NCBI RefSeq assembly: GCF_028689845.1
Contig: NZ_JAQVCH010000029.1
Coordinates: 1 to 32,313 of the forward strand
DNA length: 32,313 nucleotides
Direction of reading: 5' to 3'
Origin: Flavobacterium sp.
GTDB lineage: Bacteria > Bacteroidota > Bacteroidia > Flavobacteriales > Flavobacteriaceae
Below are positions 32,129 to 32,313 of the stretch, piece after piece; position 1 is the first letter of the stretch, and the number at the start of each line of letters is the position of its first letter. The position numbers and the translations under genes were made by a program. A model generated the notes under the pieces. The model saw nothing but the letters and a program-made list of their open reading frames with translations. It ran no database searches and was not told the origin of the DNA.

Positions 32129-32204
32129 AAAGCAGCACTGAGCTCTGCGAATGTCTCTGACTTCGCAGCACTAAAACAAATCCAATTTTTTATTATATTT
32201 GATA
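32102..32204 (+). repeat. REP-like repeat copy F (complete, next to the transposase gene)
   Basis: It runs from CCCCAGCTCTCCGAAGT through the full hairpin (32145-32168) to the tail with TATATTTG (32194-32201). The tail is identical to that of copy D over more than 20 bases. It ends 13 bases before the transposase start codon. Confidence 0.88.
32194..32201 (+). promoter_or_regulatory. -7 promoter box inside copy F, facing the transposase gene
   Basis: TATATTTG fits TAnnTTTG and lies 16 bases before the TTG start. The promoter would be part of the repeat itself. Confidence 0.5.
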
Positions 32205-32216
32205 AAAAAATAGATT

Positions 32217-32313
32217 TTGGAAGAAGGATATACAATAAGAGATCAATCACGACCACATTTTATCACAGCAACAGTTGTTGATTGGATTGATGTATTTTCC
32301 AGAAAAGTATATC
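32217..32313 (+). CDS. REP-associated tyrosine transposase (RAYT), 5' part only
   Basis: The first 32 codons are in the window; the gene runs off the right edge. From a TTG start at 32217 it reads LEEGYTIRDQSRPHF, then ITATVVDWIDVFSRKVY. This is the typical opening of Bacteroidota Y1/IS200-like REP-associated transposases (GYxIRDQ...HFxTxTVVDWxDVFxRxxY). An in-frame TAG at 32211-32213 bounds the start; ATT at 32214 is the only other choice. The HUH metal-binding motif and the catalytic Tyr lie beyond the window. RAYTs cut and rejoin single-stranded DNA at REP hairpins; the adjacent hairpin repeats are its expected substrates. Whether the gene is complete cannot be seen. Confidence 0.82.
   Translation, partial: MEEGYTIRDQSRPHFITATVVDWIDVFSRKVY

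Overview
The window is about 32 kb of AT-rich chromosome from a member of the Bacteroidota, most likely Flavobacteriaceae and Flavobacterium-like. The evidence is the house-keeping gene set, the CAL67264-type small membrane protein, signal peptides typical of the group, weak Shine-Dalgarno sites, and many copies of the Bacteroidota -7 promoter box TAnnTTTG at the expected distance from starts. No tRNA, rRNA or CRISPR array was seen.

Layout. 1-6.6 kb: a YciO-type YrdC protein, an OmpA-like lipoprotein, a family 2 glycosyltransferase, a stand-alone HsdR-N-like nuclease domain, DNA polymerase III delta (holA) and a large propeller-M28 peptidase-PDZ protein. 6.7-12.1 kb: a 60-residue membrane protein, the ABC-F factor EttA, a TPR hybrid histidine kinase and a DEAD-box helicase. 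12.2-15.5 kb: the histidine-degradation genes hutG and hutI, separated by an opposed gene for a membrane-anchored coiled-coil protein. 15.6-17.8 kb: CorA and two exported proteins. 17.9-22.2 kb: a leftward run of closely spaced genes (two transglutaminase-like proteins, a substrate-binding protein without signal peptide, a GNAT acetyltransferase, a nucleoside phosphorylase and a SUI1/YciH factor). 22.2-23.8 kb: a GxxExxY nuclease gene broken by one stop codon and bracketed by inverted repeats, then a 2OG-Fe(II) oxygenase. 24-30.2 kb: a fused E1 alpha/beta branched-chain 2-oxoacid dehydrogenase followed by a five-gene operon for methylmalonyl-CoA epimerase and a sodium-pumping methylmalonyl-CoA decarboxylase. 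Together these could link Val/Ile breakdown to a sodium gradient. 30.2-31.2 kb: an O6-alkylguanine-DNA methyltransferase and an OsmC-type peroxidase, convergent.

The last 1.1 kb (31.2 kb to the end) is the accessory part. It holds six copies of a hairpin-bearing repeat (three complete and direct, two direct copies cut at the hairpin apex, one inverted), two gene remnants caught between the inverted pair, and at the window edge the first 32 codons of a REP-associated tyrosine transposase (RAYT). The gene starts directly after the last repeat and probably uses a promoter that the repeat carries. I read this as a Bacteroidota REP/RAYT system with an unusual half-hairpin tandem form.

A second repeat family (ends like GGAACACAGATTTAAG) brackets the GxxExxY pseudogene and forms solo palindromes at 20813-20877 and 22630-22740. 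Three of the six convergent gene pairs share a 4-base TTAA that supplies both stop codons; the other three are separated by strong bidirectional hairpin terminators.
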